From Phaeodactylibacter sp. (lineage in GTDB: Bacteria; Bacteroidota; Bacteroidia; Chitinophagales; Saprospiraceae): a stretch of 37,546 bases of DNA. Positions 1 to 8,166 of the stretch are shown here, in pieces. The notes beneath the pieces are model-generated. The model did no database searches and had not been told where the DNA came from. It saw only the letters and a list, made by a program, of their open reading frames with translations. Every line of letters begins with the position of its first letter. Position 1 is the first letter of the stretch. The DNA lies in the NCBI RefSeq assembly GCF_022763345.1, contig NZ_JALEGS010000103.1, positions 1 through 37,546 on the forward strand. The letters run 5' to 3'. Made by a program: the position numbers and the translations under genes.

Positions 1-245
1 CCCACTCCCAGACTGCCCACTGCCGACTGCAAGACTCCCCCACTCCCAGACTGCCCACTGCCCACTACAAGACTGCCAACTCCCCACTCCCAAACTGCCC
101 ACTCCAAGACTGCCCACTCCCGACTGCAAGACTCCCCACTCCCAAACTCCCCACTCCCAAACTGCCCACTCCAAGACTGCCCACTGCCGACTGCAAGACT
201 CCCCACTCCCAAACTACCCACCGCCCCCTCCCAACTCTCCCCCAA
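1..245. repeat. C-rich degenerate tandem repeat with G-quadruplex potential
   Basis: The stretch is built from 7-8 bp variants of the type gACTGCC / cACTCCC / cAAACTCC / AAGACT. These are arranged in longer blocks that recur at about 20-45, 120-140 and 185-215. G is rare on the plus strand, so the complementary strand is G-rich. Two segments fit the canonical four-tract G-quadruplex pattern on the minus strand: 134-158 (tracts of 4, 3, 4 and 3 with loops of 3, 5 and 3) and 201-232. There are no conserved repeats with unique spacers, so it is not a CRISPR array. The array enters from the left edge and stops about 40 bp before the AAA+ gene at 285, so it occupies that gene's promoter/leader position. 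No promoter box is recognisable in it. Confidence 0.85.
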
Positions 246-269
246 ATTCCGTACCTTACCCTTCCCAAA

Positions 270-279
270 AGAAGAAAGG
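270..279 (+). promoter_or_regulatory. Purine-rich ribosome binding site for the TPR-AAA+ gene
   Basis: The sequence GAAGAAAGGA lies about 5 nt before the ATG at 285. It is one of the few good Shine-Dalgarno-like sequences in this window and supports that start codon. Confidence 0.5.
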
Positions 280-284
280 ACCAC

Positions 285-1622
285 ATGGACGAAATACAAC
301 AACTACGCGAAGCCCTCAAAAGCGCTCCAGACAACCTCCCACTGCGGAAACTCCTTGCCAATGCGCTAATGAAACAGGACCGCCACGAAGAAGCCGAAGC
401 CGAGTATAAAGCCGCACTCCGCCTCAACGCAGCCGACACAGACCTCAAGATCGGCCTCGCCGATGCCTTCCGCGCCCAACAGAAAACCGGCTCCGGGCTG
501 GTACTGATCGAAGAACTAGTCGAAGCCCCGGCACCACCCGCAAAAGCATGGCTCGTATACGCCAAACTACTGCTGCAAAGCCAGCAAGCCGAAGCGGCTA
601 AGGAAGCCTACGAAAATGCCATCGCCATCAACGATAAACTCCGCGATGCCTACCTGGAATCAGAGATCAACCTGCAAATTAAAGGTCAACCGGAACCGGA
701 AAAAATCAAGCTCAAATCCGGTGGGGACGAAGGTGAAGACCAAGACAAGAGCATTGACATCGAGCGGCCCGAGACCACCTTTGAAGACGTCGGTGGAATG
801 GAACAGGTAAAAGAGGAAGTCCGCATGAAAATTCTCCATCCGCTGAAACACCCGGAAATTTACCAGGCCTATGGGAAAAAAATTGGTGGCGGTATTTTGC
901 TGTACGGCCCGCCCGGCTGTGGGAAGACCCACCTTGCAAGAGCCACTGCCGGAGAAGTAGGCTCCAATTTCCTGGCCGTAGGCATCAGCGATATCCTGGA
1001 TATGTACATCGGGCAGAGCGAGCGCAACCTCCACGCTATATTCGAAAAAGCCCGAAGCCTGAAACCCTGCGTTCTGTTCTTTGACGAAGTGGACGCTCTG
1101 GGGGCCAGCCGGTCGGATATGCGCCACAGTGCCGGACGAAATGTCATCAATCAGTTCCTCGCCGAATTGGATGGCGTAGAGTATAATAATGAAGGCGTAC
1201 TGGTATTGGCAGCCACCAACGCACCCTGGCACCTCGACTCTGCCTTCCGCCGGCCGGGACGCTTCGATCGCATCATTTTTGTACCCCCTCCCGACCCTGC
1301 CGCCCGCGAAGCCATCCTGAAGCTCAAACTCAAAGGCAAGCCGGTAAGCGAGCTGAACTACAGCAAACTGGTCAAAAAGACCGGTGACTTTTCCGGGGCC
1401 GACCTGGAGGCCATCATTGACCGCGCCATAGAAGGCAAACTGGAAGAAGCCATTCGCACGGGAACGCCTCAGCCTTTGGAGACCAAGGACCTCGAACAAG
1501 CCATCAAAAAGCACCGGGCAACCACCAGGGAATGGTTCAGTACCGCCAAGAACTACGCCCTCTTTGCCAATGAGGCGGGCATTTATGATGAAATCCTCGA
1601 CTACCTCAAGATTAAGAAATGA
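285..1622 (+). CDS. TPR-containing AAA+ ATPase (Cdc48/katanin-like AAA domain)
   Basis: This 445-residue cytosolic protein has two or three TPR-like helical hairpins at residues 1-135, an acidic linker at 140-160 and a classical AAA module at 165-420. The Walker A motif GPPGCGKT is at 208-215. Walker B LFFDEVD is at 264-270. The sensor-1 Asn lies in ATNAPW (310-315), and the arginine fingers are in RRPGRFD (322-328). The DVGG entry motif at 168-171 is typical of the Cdc48/proteasomal/Vps4-type AAA clade. Family knowledge predicts a hexameric ATP-driven unfoldase or remodeller. The TPRs stand where an adaptor or N domain normally is, so substrate recognition through TPRs is inferred. Its stop overlaps the start of the next TPR gene by 4 nt, implying translational coupling. 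A purine-rich RBS supports the ATG. The substrate is unknown. Confidence 0.9.
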   Translation: MDEIQQLREALKSAPDNLPLRKLLANALMKQDRHEEAEAEYKAALRLNAADTDLKIGLADAFRAQQKTGSGLVLIEELVEAPAPPAKAWLVYAKLLLQSQQAEAAKEAYENAIAINDKLRDAYLESEINLQIKGQPEPEKIKLKSGGDEGEDQDKSIDIERPETTFEDVGGMEQVKEEVRMKILHPLKHPEIYQAYGKKIGGGILLYGPPGCGKTHLARATAGEVGSNFLAVGISDILDMYIGQSERNLHAIFEKARSLKPCVLFFDEVDALGASRSDMRHSAGRNVINQFLAELDGVEYNNEGVLVLAATNAPWHLDSAFRRPGRFDRIIFVPPPDPAAREAILKLKLKGKPVSELNYSKLVKKTGDFSGADLEAIIDRAIEGKLEEAIRTGTPQPLETKDLEQAIKKHRATTREWFSTAKNYALFANEAGIYDEILDYLKIKK

Positions 1623-2872
1623 TCAACATTCATCTGGAACGAGGCAAGCTGCTCCTGGCCCAAAAGCGGCTGGCTGATGCCGAAAAGGAATTTAAGCAAG
1701 CGCTCAGCCACGCACCTAATGACGCCTACGCCATGGCCTGGCTGGCAGAATGCTACCTCAGCGGCAAACGCTACGCTGAAGCCCTGGAACTAGGCGAACG
1801 TGCCATGGGCCATGCCCCCAACGATCCGTTCCTGCTCTACACCATGGCAAGGGCGTACTTTTACAATCAGAACACCAGGAAGGCACGCGAAATGATCCGG
1901 CAGGGGCTTCAGCTCAACCCGGCGGATGCAGACTTTTTCCTGCTGCTCGCCCATGTCGCCTTCTATGAGGAAAAATGGCAGGAAGCCCTCAACGCTGCCG
2001 AACAGGGGCTGGAACAGGATGCGGAAAATGTCAACCTGGTCAACATACGGGCACAAGCCCTGGTGAAACTCAACCGCAAAGCAGAAGCCGCTCAGACGAT
2101 TGACTACGCCCTGCACAAAGCACCTGAGGATAGCTATTCCCACGCTAACCGCGGCTGGGTAGCCATTGAACAAGGGCGCTTCAAAGAGGCCCAGCAAAAC
2201 TTCCGGGAAGCCCTTCGCCTGAACCCCAATAACGAATATGCCCGGTCTGGCCTCAAGGAAGCGATCAAGGGCGAGAACTTCTTTTACCGCGGCATCCTGA
2301 AGTATTTCCTTTGGATGGCGAAAATGAATGAGCAAAACCGTTGGGCAGTGGTGATTGGAGCGTACATCATCTACCGGGTAGTACTGGGTGTGGCACGGAG
2401 CAACCCTGCGCTGGCCCCCCTGCTCTACCCAATTATCGCCCTGTACGTACTGTTTGCGCTGTCTTCCTGGATTGCAGTGCCGATAGCGAACCTCTTCCTA
2501 CGCCTTCATCCTATTGGTAAGCACGCCCTCACAGAAGATGAAAAAATGGGCTCCAATATCGCTGGTGGCCTGGTCGGACTATCAGTACTTTCCCTGGCCG
2601 GCTATTTCATTAGCGATGCCGGACAACTGCTATTCCTGGGCCTTGTTTTTGGATTGCTTTTAGTCCCTGCCGGCGGCACTTTCTCCGTCAGTGAAGGCAC
2701 CAAAGCCCGGCGTTCCCTGACCATTTACAGCCTGGCACTGGCAGCTGTTGGCATTATTGGAGCACTTGTACCCACCCTCGGCAGTTGGCTAATCATTGTT
2801 TTTGCACTGGGCATATTCGCTTACGGCTGGGTGGCGAACTATCTGATTGGGCAGGATGCGAAAGCTTTTTGA
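1619..2872 (+). CDS. TPR protein with C-terminal membrane domain
   Basis: This 417-residue protein has a TPR array over about residues 1-215, with repeated AxxxxxxAL and P-N-(N/D) TPR signatures. A hydrophobic region at about 240-410 contains four to five likely transmembrane helices. The TPR part starts at the first residue and has no signal peptide, so it probably faces the cytoplasm, tethered by the C-terminal helices. The gene begins inside the stop codon of the TPR-AAA+ gene (ATGA overlap). The two products share TPR architecture and are presumably partners, so this protein may be the membrane receptor or adaptor for the ATPase. That link is an inference from gene order. I recognise no catalytic motif. 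Confidence 0.85.
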   Translation: MINIHLERGKLLLAQKRLADAEKEFKQALSHAPNDAYAMAWLAECYLSGKRYAEALELGERAMGHAPNDPFLLYTMARAYFYNQNTRKAREMIRQGLQLNPADADFFLLLAHVAFYEEKWQEALNAAEQGLEQDAENVNLVNIRAQALVKLNRKAEAAQTIDYALHKAPEDSYSHANRGWVAIEQGRFKEAQQNFREALRLNPNNEYARSGLKEAIKGENFFYRGILKYFLWMAKMNEQNRWAVVIGAYIIYRVVLGVARSNPALAPLLYPIIALYVLFALSSWIAVPIANLFLRLHPIGKHALTEDEKMGSNIAGGLVGLSVLSLAGYFISDAGQLLFLGLVFGLLLVPAGGTFSVSEGTKARRSLTIYSLALAAVGIIGALVPTLGSWLIIVFALGIFAYGWVANYLIGQDAKAF

Positions 2873-2906
2873 GTGGATTAGGCAAAGGCTAAGATAGCCG
2901 ACCCTA

Positions 2907-3605
2907 TTACCCTTTCAATCTACCCATCACGCTCTTCCGGTACCCCTCACTAATCGGCAGGCGCTCCTTCCCAATTACCACCCGGTTGCGCTCAATGTAG
3001 TCGATTTTGGGAATGGACACGATATAGGACCGGTGCGTGCGCACAAATAAAGCTGTCGGCAGCACCTCTTCAAAATGCTTCATGTTTTCCAATGTCATTA
3101 TACGGCCGGTCGGCGTGTGGATGGCCACATAGTCGCCCTGCCCTTCCAAATAAGCGATATCAGCGTAGTCGACGCGCTGCAGGCGGTATTCCGTTTTCAC
3201 AAATAAGTAGGAGGCGCTCGCTTCTGCCTCCTGAGCTTCTGAAGCCGGATTCCTTTCACCGGCCTCTACCTTTTGCACGGCCTGGTAAAAACGGTCGTAA
3301 GAGATCGGTTTCATCAGGTAATCCACCACGTTGTGTTCGTACCCTTGCAGCGCATATTGCTCATAAGCAGTGGTGAGGATGACCGGCAGGCGCTGATTCA
3401 GGATTTTCATCACCTGAATGCCGGTGAGCTCGGGCATTTGCACATCCAAAAAGAGCAGCAAGTCTGTCTGCCCCTGCAGGTACTGCAAAGCCTCAATGGG
3501 GTTGGAAAAAGCCTCCGCCAATTCCAAATCGGGAGTTTTTCGGACATAGTCGGACAACAATTGTATGGCCAGGGGCTCATCATCCACAATTACACATCGG
3601 AGCAT
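2907..3605 (-). CDS. LytTR-family response regulator
   Basis: This 232-residue protein has an N-terminal receiver domain (1-120). It shows the acidic pair D8-D9, the phosphoacceptor D54 in FLDVQMP, Thr78/79 and Lys99 in LMKP. A C-terminal LytTR DNA-binding domain lies at about 130-230, with the YLEGQGDYVAIHT and RTHRSYIV motifs typical of LytR/AlgR/AgrA proteins. The start lies inside the upstream kinase gene (16-nt overlap), so the pair is translated from one minus-strand mRNA. It is expected to activate or repress target promoters after phosphorylation by the adjacent LytS-type kinase. The regulon cannot be told from the sequence. The gene is convergent with the TPR/AAA operon. Confidence 0.93.
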   Translation of the reverse strand: MLRCVIVDDEPLAIQLLSDYVRKTPDLELAEAFSNPIEALQYLQGQTDLLLFLDVQMPELTGIQVMKILNQRLPVILTTAYEQYALQGYEHNVVDYLMKPISYDRFYQAVQKVEAGERNPASEAQEAEASASYLFVKTEYRLQRVDYADIAYLEGQGDYVAIHTPTGRIMTLENMKHFEEVLPTALFVRTHRSYIVSIPKIDYIERNRVVIGKERLPISEGYRKSVMGRLKG

Positions 3606-4633
3606 AGGGCAATAGGGATTTTAAGGGTGACTTCGAATTGATTTTGGGTTGCTTCGACGGCCCACTCATGCTGATCTTCATAAATCAAAGATAAGCGTTT
3701 GCGGATATTGGCCAGGCCGATGCCACCCACCTGATCCTTTTGCTGCACCCGCAGGGCATTTTGGGTGTGAAAGACCAAAGCCTCTGCCGTACGCTCCACC
3801 CGGATGACCACCGGATGCTCCGGGTTCCGCAGCTCGCCGTGCTTAAAGGCATTCTCCACAAAGGGGATGAGCGCAAATGGAGGGATGACCAGCCCGTCCA
3901 GATTTTTGGACACCTCCAGTTGCAGCTGCACTTCGTACCCGTACCGCAGGCGCTGAAGGCTGATGAAGTCCTGAATGTAACTCACTTCCCGTTCCAGAGG
4001 CACTTGCTCGGCATTCTCGTACAATGCATACCGGAGCAGGCCCGTCAGCTTTTCCATGGCTTCGAGTGCCTTATCTGACTTTTGGTAGACCAGAGTATAG
4101 ACATTGTTCAGGGTATTGAAAAGGAAATGGGGATTGATCTGCGACCGCAAAAAGGCCAGCTCCGTCTTCTGGTTTTGAATCAGCAACGCCTGGCTTTGCC
4201 GCTCCCGGAAACGGGAATACTGTGAAAAGTAAAACACGATACCTACCGCTGAAAAGGGAATAGCATAGTACAAATTATCCAGCAGGTAAGCACTGGTGCT
4301 CATCTGATCGTAGTAATTATCAAAGCCAAACCAGCGCAGGTAAAGTACTTCCTCGATCAAAAACCGGATAGCAGCGGTAAATGGATACACCGCGAAAAGT
4401 AATACGCCAAGCAGCAGGTTCGGCTTGCCCTTGAGCCAAAAAAGCACAGAATAGCAGCCAAAGGCATACAAAATATCCGCAATTAGGGACGACAAAGACA
4501 GCAATACACCCTTTTGGCTGGTCCAGGTATCCACAAAGCTTTGAATGCCGTCATCAGCAATATCTCTGAGCTCCACGTACACCAGGAAAAAGGCCACACT
4601 CCAGATGAGCAAAACGCCGTATTTAGGTTTCAT
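3590..4633 (-). CDS. LytS/YehU-type sensor histidine kinase
   Basis: This 347-residue membrane kinase has four hydrophobic segments in residues 5-140 forming a membrane sensor without a large periplasmic domain. A short coiled linker follows. The His_kinase signature INPHFLFNTLNN places the phosphoacceptor at His169. The C-terminal HATPase_c region carries the N-box PFVENAFKHG and the glycine motif VGGIGLANIRKRL. This kinase class normally partners LytTR regulators, which fits the overlapping downstream gene. No extracellular sensor domain is visible, so the stimulus probably acts on or within the membrane. The ATG at 4633 is preceded by a roughly 400-bp non-coding leader/intergenic region. 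Confidence 0.93.
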   Translation of the reverse strand: MKPKYGVLLIWSVAFFLVYVELRDIADDGIQSFVDTWTSQKGVLLSLSSLIADILYAFGCYSVLFWLKGKPNLLLGVLLFAVYPFTAAIRFLIEEVLYLRWFGFDNYYDQMSTSAYLLDNLYYAIPFSAVGIVFYFSQYSRFRERQSQALLIQNQKTELAFLRSQINPHFLFNTLNNVYTLVYQKSDKALEAMEKLTGLLRYALYENAEQVPLEREVSYIQDFISLQRLRYGYEVQLQLEVSKNLDGLVIPPFALIPFVENAFKHGELRNPEHPVVIRVERTAEALVFHTQNALRVQQKDQVGGIGLANIRKRLSLIYEDQHEWAVEATQNQFEVTLKIPIALCSDV

Positions 4634-5033
4634 CCCGGATCAATTTTAGGCTAAAACTAAGCAATTCATGGGCAGTATGCCCCCGAAGGATAGGCTGTCG
4701 GGGAGATTCTATCGGTGAATGCGCCGGATTGCCCGGTGAATGCCCACTGTTTTGATTTTTAGCACTGACCGGGGAAATCCTCTGGGTTACCGATTGCAGT
4801 TGGAAGCCGTGGATGGGGGCTGCACTTTTGTGTTTGTGCTTCGTCATCTATAACAATACCAATCAAAAGCTGAATTGCAAGATAAAAAGTACTGGGAGCC
4901 GGTCGGAGATAAGCTCCCAGGGGCATTTCCTATAATAGCGGGCAACATGCGACTTCTACGAAGTCTTGCTGCTTCAACAGGACTGGCCCATAAATGCTTT
5001 TTTGACCATTTCTAAACTCTAAAATTATCACCA
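4634..5033. other. 400-bp divergent intergenic region between the LytS-type kinase gene and the DUF5694 gene
   Basis: I find no convincing gene here. A 74-codon minus-strand frame overlapping the kinase start has low-complexity H/S/P composition and no recognisable domain. The region must hold the two divergent promoters, but I see no exact TAnnTTTG box on either strand. Its only clear structure is the 8-bp inverted repeat at 4892-4920. Confidence 0.6.
4892..4920 (-). promoter_or_regulatory. Inverted repeat, possible attenuator or terminator in the kinase leader
   Basis: Perfect 8-bp arms (CTGGGAGC ... GCTCCCAG) flank a 13-nt loop. Read on the minus strand, the second arm is followed after three nucleotides by a run of five T, which resembles an intrinsic terminator. 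No minus-strand gene lies immediately upstream. It could therefore sit in the leader of the kinase mRNA as an attenuator, or block antisense transcription from the right. Confidence 0.35.
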
Positions 5034-5921
5034 ATGAAATCCATTATCCCTATTTTCATCGCTTTATGCTTCTTTCAATTGTCCACTGCCCAGGAGATGC
5101 CCTACAAGGGCCCGGACGAGTTCCTCATCGGCGACCGGCAGGTACCTCAGGTACTGCTCATGGGCACCTGGCATTTTGCTTATCCCGGTTTGGACGAGCA
5201 CAAGACCAAGGAGGAAGACAAGATCAATATTTTCACGCCTAAGCGGCAGGAAGAACTGCAGGAGCTCCTGGATTATGTAGCCCAGTTTCAGCCCACCAAA
5301 ATCATCGTAGAATCGGGTGCCAATACCGGCTACCTCATGAACCGCTACCGCCGCTGGAAAAAAGGCGAAGAGGAACTATATGCCAATGAACGCGATCAGG
5401 TCGGCATTCGCCTGATGGACCAGCTAGGGCTGGATACGATTTACGGCTGCGATGCATGGGGGTTACTGGGCGATCTGCATGACAAAATTGGAGACTCGGA
5501 AGCCGATCAATACATTAAAAGGATTGGCGACCGCCATTACTTTGGGGGCAAAGATGAGTGGATGAAGCGCTACAAGGAATGGTACACTTACAGTGACAAA
5601 CAAATGCCGCACAACACCCTGCTGGAAAACTTCCTGTACCTCAATCAGGACAAGGTCATCGACCGTTACTTCGGGGCGTACATTTCCGGAGGGCAGTTTG
5701 ACTCGGACGCTTTTGAAGGCCCCGATGCGCTGTCCATGTTCTGGATGAACCGCAACCTGCGCATTTTCCATAAAATCCAGCAATTGGATATTCAGGACAA
5801 TGACCGGGTACTTATTCTCTTCGGAGCCGGGCACATGGGCATCCTGCGCTGGCTTTACGAGTGCTCCCCCCGCTATGAATTAGTAGAATTCGACAGCCTG
5901 AACGACTTTACCGTTCGATAA
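5034..5921 (+). CDS. DUF5694 family exported protein (TraB/EreA-like fold)
   Basis: This 295-residue protein has a cleavable signal peptide (residues 1-19, ending LSTAQ). It shows MGTWHF at 43-48, an IVESG acidic motif around Glu93, WMNRNLRIF near 237-245 and FGAGHMGIL at 263-271. The pattern GTxH / E / R-N / GxGH is that of the EreA/ChaN/TraB-GumN superfamily, whose members bind metal or hydrolyse esters or peptides. The substrate here is unknown. The next gene encodes a lipoprotein with the same kind of motif set, so the two probably act together in the periplasm or on the outer membrane. The start ATG has an AT-rich upstream context usual for this phylum. Confidence 0.8.
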   Translation: MKSIIPIFIALCFFQLSTAQEMPYKGPDEFLIGDRQVPQVLLMGTWHFAYPGLDEHKTKEEDKINIFTPKRQEELQELLDYVAQFQPTKIIVESGANTGYLMNRYRRWKKGEEELYANERDQVGIRLMDQLGLDTIYGCDAWGLLGDLHDKIGDSEADQYIKRIGDRHYFGGKDEWMKRYKEWYTYSDKQMPHNTLLENFLYLNQDKVIDRYFGAYISGGQFDSDAFEGPDALSMFWMNRNLRIFHKIQQLDIQDNDRVLILFGAGHMGILRWLYECSPRYELVEFDSLNDFTVR

Positions 5922-5938
5922 ATCACCCGACAGACAAC

Positions 5939-5968
5939 TGCCCGGTGGCCCACAACAGCTGCCGGGCA
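5939..5968 (+). other. Intergenic hairpin between the two EreA/TraB-like genes
   Basis: Perfect 7-bp arms TGCCCGG and CCGGGCA enclose a 16-nt loop in the 62-bp gap between the two plus-strand genes. No T-run follows, so it is not a typical terminator. It may stabilise the mRNA or tune expression of the second gene. Its position also makes the upstream GTG start (5945) of the next frame unlikely, because that start would fall in the stem. Confidence 0.45.
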
Positions 5969-5983
5969 CAAATTACTCCAGCT

Positions 5984-7231
5984 ATGAAATACCTGCTATA
6001 CTTTACCTTATTCCTGATTTGGGCCTGTCAGACTCCCAAAACCAACATCCCAAGCTCAGCATTGCCCACAGTGGATAGTGCTTTTGTCGCATCCCATACG
6101 CACTATTTCCAACTCACGCCGGAGGGGTTTACCGGTGAAGGGGCCCAAGCGCTCGAACAGGCGGTACAAGCTGCCCAAATCCTGGTACTGGGAGAAACCC
6201 ACGGCTCCCCAACCCTGTCCCGCTTTGTGGAACAATTAGCCCCCATGCTCCGCACAAACGGTTTCCGTCACTTTGCGTGCGAAATCGGCCCTCATTCTGC
6301 ACAGTACCTGGAGCAACTGACCAAAGTGCCCGAAAATGTACCGGCCAACCTCGCCGCATTCTATAAACAATACCAGTTTGAAGCTATCGCTGACGTACCG
6401 ATGCCCTTCTTCGAACTGCAAGAAGATGCCGCCTTTCTTCAGGCACTTTGCCGGGAAGGCTTTTCCATTTGGGGGGTAGATCAGGAGTATTTTTCATCGG
6501 TATTTTTTCTGCTGGATTGGCTGCAAAGTCAGTTGGAACCGGAAGCCGTGCCCAAGGAACTCCATCAAGCCGCCGTTGCCACTATCCGGGAGTGGATGAT
6601 ACAGGAAGATCAGGACGATGAAGGCTTTCCCGTATTTGGGCGCATCTTAAAGGAGCCAGCGGTAAAAGCCTATTTCAGTGCCCTGGAAGCTCATTCCCCG
6701 GAAGCCGAAGCCCTGTTGCACGACCTGAAAATCAGCTGGGACATTTACGACCGTTACCGGGGCGGTACCTCACACGGAGACCGGGTGCAATACATCAGGG
6801 ATAACTTTCAAGAACAATATGATCTGCATGGCGCGCCTAAAGTTTTTGTCAAAATCGGCCGGCTGCACGCCAGTAAAGTAGCATCAGGAGGGGAGCTCGA
6901 CCTGGGGGAACTCACCCAAACACTTGCCAGCAAAGCGGGCCTGGAAAGCATCAACATCGCGGTCTGGAACCGCTACTACCGCACTGAGGACGGTGCCGTG
7001 ATCGACTGGCTCGAAAAACGCAACCGCTATTATTGCCATAACCTGCCCTTACTCCTGCAAGCCCGGAAGGATGCTTTTGCGCTCATTGACCTCCGCCCAA
7101 TCCGGGAGGCAGTCGCTCAGGGGCAGATTGCTCCACCTCAATCGGAACGCCTGCAAGCCCTTTTGAATGGGTTTGATTATGAACTTCTGCTGCCGGCTGA
7201 TGATGCAGGCACCCCACTCGTGAAGCCCTAA
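5984..7231 (+). CDS. EreA/ChaN-like lipoprotein
   Basis: This is a 415-residue lipoprotein when started at the ATG at 5984, which gives a textbook lipoprotein signal with lipobox LIWAC (Cys15). The frame stays open upstream to a GTG at 5945, but that would spoil the signal. Motifs are LGETHGS (69-75), FACEIGPH with Glu100, and a C-terminal KIGRLHASK. These match the metal-site pattern of erythromycin-esterase/ChaN-type proteins (ExH, E, H). Macrolide esterase activity should not be assumed, because many chromosomal members have unknown substrates. It follows the DUF5694 gene by 62 bp on the same strand and is convergent with the hydrolase operon 11 bp downstream. Confidence 0.8.
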   Translation: MKYLLYFTLFLIWACQTPKTNIPSSALPTVDSAFVASHTHYFQLTPEGFTGEGAQALEQAVQAAQILVLGETHGSPTLSRFVEQLAPMLRTNGFRHFACEIGPHSAQYLEQLTKVPENVPANLAAFYKQYQFEAIADVPMPFFELQEDAAFLQALCREGFSIWGVDQEYFSSVFFLLDWLQSQLEPEAVPKELHQAAVATIREWMIQEDQDDEGFPVFGRILKEPAVKAYFSALEAHSPEAEALLHDLKISWDIYDRYRGGTSHGDRVQYIRDNFQEQYDLHGAPKVFVKIGRLHASKVASGGELDLGELTQTLASKAGLESINIAVWNRYYRTEDGAVIDWLEKRNRYYCHNLPLLLQARKDAFALIDLRPIREAVAQGQIAPPQSERLQALLNGFDYELLLPADDAGTPLVKP

Positions 7232-7242
7232 AAACCAACTTA

Positions 7243-8154
7243 CTATTGCAGGAAGTTACGGACATCCTCCGCCGTACGCACTGGCCATTCCTCCATGGGC
7301 ACATGGCCGGCATCCGGATAAATCAAGAGTTGGCTGTTAGGCAGTACCTCGTCAAACCGGTATGCATCCGCAACAGGAATCCAGGTATCCTGCTCACCCC
7401 AGAGGATAAGGGTGGGAATATCAAGTTCGGAAAGCTGACCGGGATCGGGCTGATAAGACTGATTTAAGCGCTGCACATAGGCCCGGCGGTTGCCCTTCCG
7501 CAGAAAAAGGTCAAAGTACCGGTCGACCAGGGTATCCGGAATGCGATCAGGATTGGCGTACACTTCGCGGAGTGACTTCCGGAAGAGCGCTTTGGGGGTA
7601 ATTCGCTGCAGCAATTGCTTAAAGACCGGCTTGCGGGCCAGGCGCATCGCCAAGGGCATTTCCTTATCGCGGGGCCAGCCGGAGGCATTAAGCAACACCA
7701 GCTTTTGGAGGCGCTCCGGGTGAGCCAGGGCATATTCCCAGGCAATCAACCCGCCCAGTGAGTTACCAGCCAGGTAAAACCGCTCCAAGCCTACCTTTTT
7801 GGCAAAAGCCTCTACAAAATCAACATAGGCAGGGATAGAATAATCCTCATCCGGACGTGGGCCGGTAAGTCCGAAGGCAGGTAAAGTCACGCTAATGACC
7901 CGGAAGGAATCCCGCAATTCAGCTGTCCAGCCTTCCCAGGTGTGGAGCGTTGCGCCGGTACCGTGCAGGAGGAGCAGAACCGGGCCCTCCCCTACGGAAC
8001 GGTAATGAACCGGCATGCCCATGACTTCCATAAATGCAGACTCCGAATAGGTATAAGCCGCACGCAGAGCTTCCACCGGCTGCTCCGAATGGTAGTTGAA
8101 AACCACCGGCAGGGCCAGTACCGCAATTAATATAGCCAGCCCCCGCTTTCTCAT
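7243..8154 (-). CDS. Alpha/beta hydrolase, membrane-anchored or exported
   Basis: This 303-residue protein begins with an N-terminal hydrophobic segment (5-20) serving as a signal or anchor. It is followed by a complete alpha/beta-hydrolase fold: oxyanion motif HGTGATLHTW (64-73), nucleophile elbow GNSLGG with Ser132, Asp256 in GEQDTWIP, and His284 in AGHVPMEEW. The triad is intact. Close relatives include MhpC/haloalkane-dehalogenase-like esterases, but Glu/Asn markers that would fix the substrate are not evident. It is the last gene of a three-gene minus-strand operon and starts 12 nt after the stop of the TonB_C protein gene. Confidence 0.88.
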   Translation of the reverse strand: MRKRGLAILIAVLALPVVFNYHSEQPVEALRAAYTYSESAFMEVMGMPVHYRSVGEGPVLLLLHGTGATLHTWEGWTAELRDSFRVISVTLPAFGLTGPRPDEDYSIPAYVDFVEAFAKKVGLERFYLAGNSLGGLIAWEYALAHPERLQKLVLLNASGWPRDKEMPLAMRLARKPVFKQLLQRITPKALFRKSLREVYANPDRIPDTLVDRYFDLFLRKGNRRAYVQRLNQSYQPDPGQLSELDIPTLILWGEQDTWIPVADAYRFDEVLPNSQLLIYPDAGHVPMEEWPVRTAEDVRNFLQ

Positions 8155-8166
8155 GCTCTTCGTTTT

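Noticed and set aside
1..245. CRISPR array at the window start
   Set aside because: The units are 7-8 bp and degenerate, with no constant repeat and no unique spacers.
65..565. 166-codon minus-strand frame over the repeat and the AAA gene start
   Set aside because: Its C-terminal half is just the translated repeat (SLGVG units) and the rest is antisense to the well-supported ATPase gene.
660..1514. 284-codon minus-strand frame inside the AAA gene
   Set aside because: It is antisense to the Walker motifs; no family features.
2873..2906. Bidirectional terminator between convergent genes
   Set aside because: Only a 5-bp GGCTA/TAGCC stem with a 3-nt loop and no T-run on either strand.
4623..4847. 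74-codon minus-strand frame upstream of the LytS-type kinase
   Set aside because: Composition rich in H, S and P, no domain or signal, and it overlaps the kinase start.
5984..7231. Macrolide resistance esterase
   Set aside because: The ExH/E/H motif is superfamily-wide, and the protein is a chromosomal lipoprotein with no resistance context.
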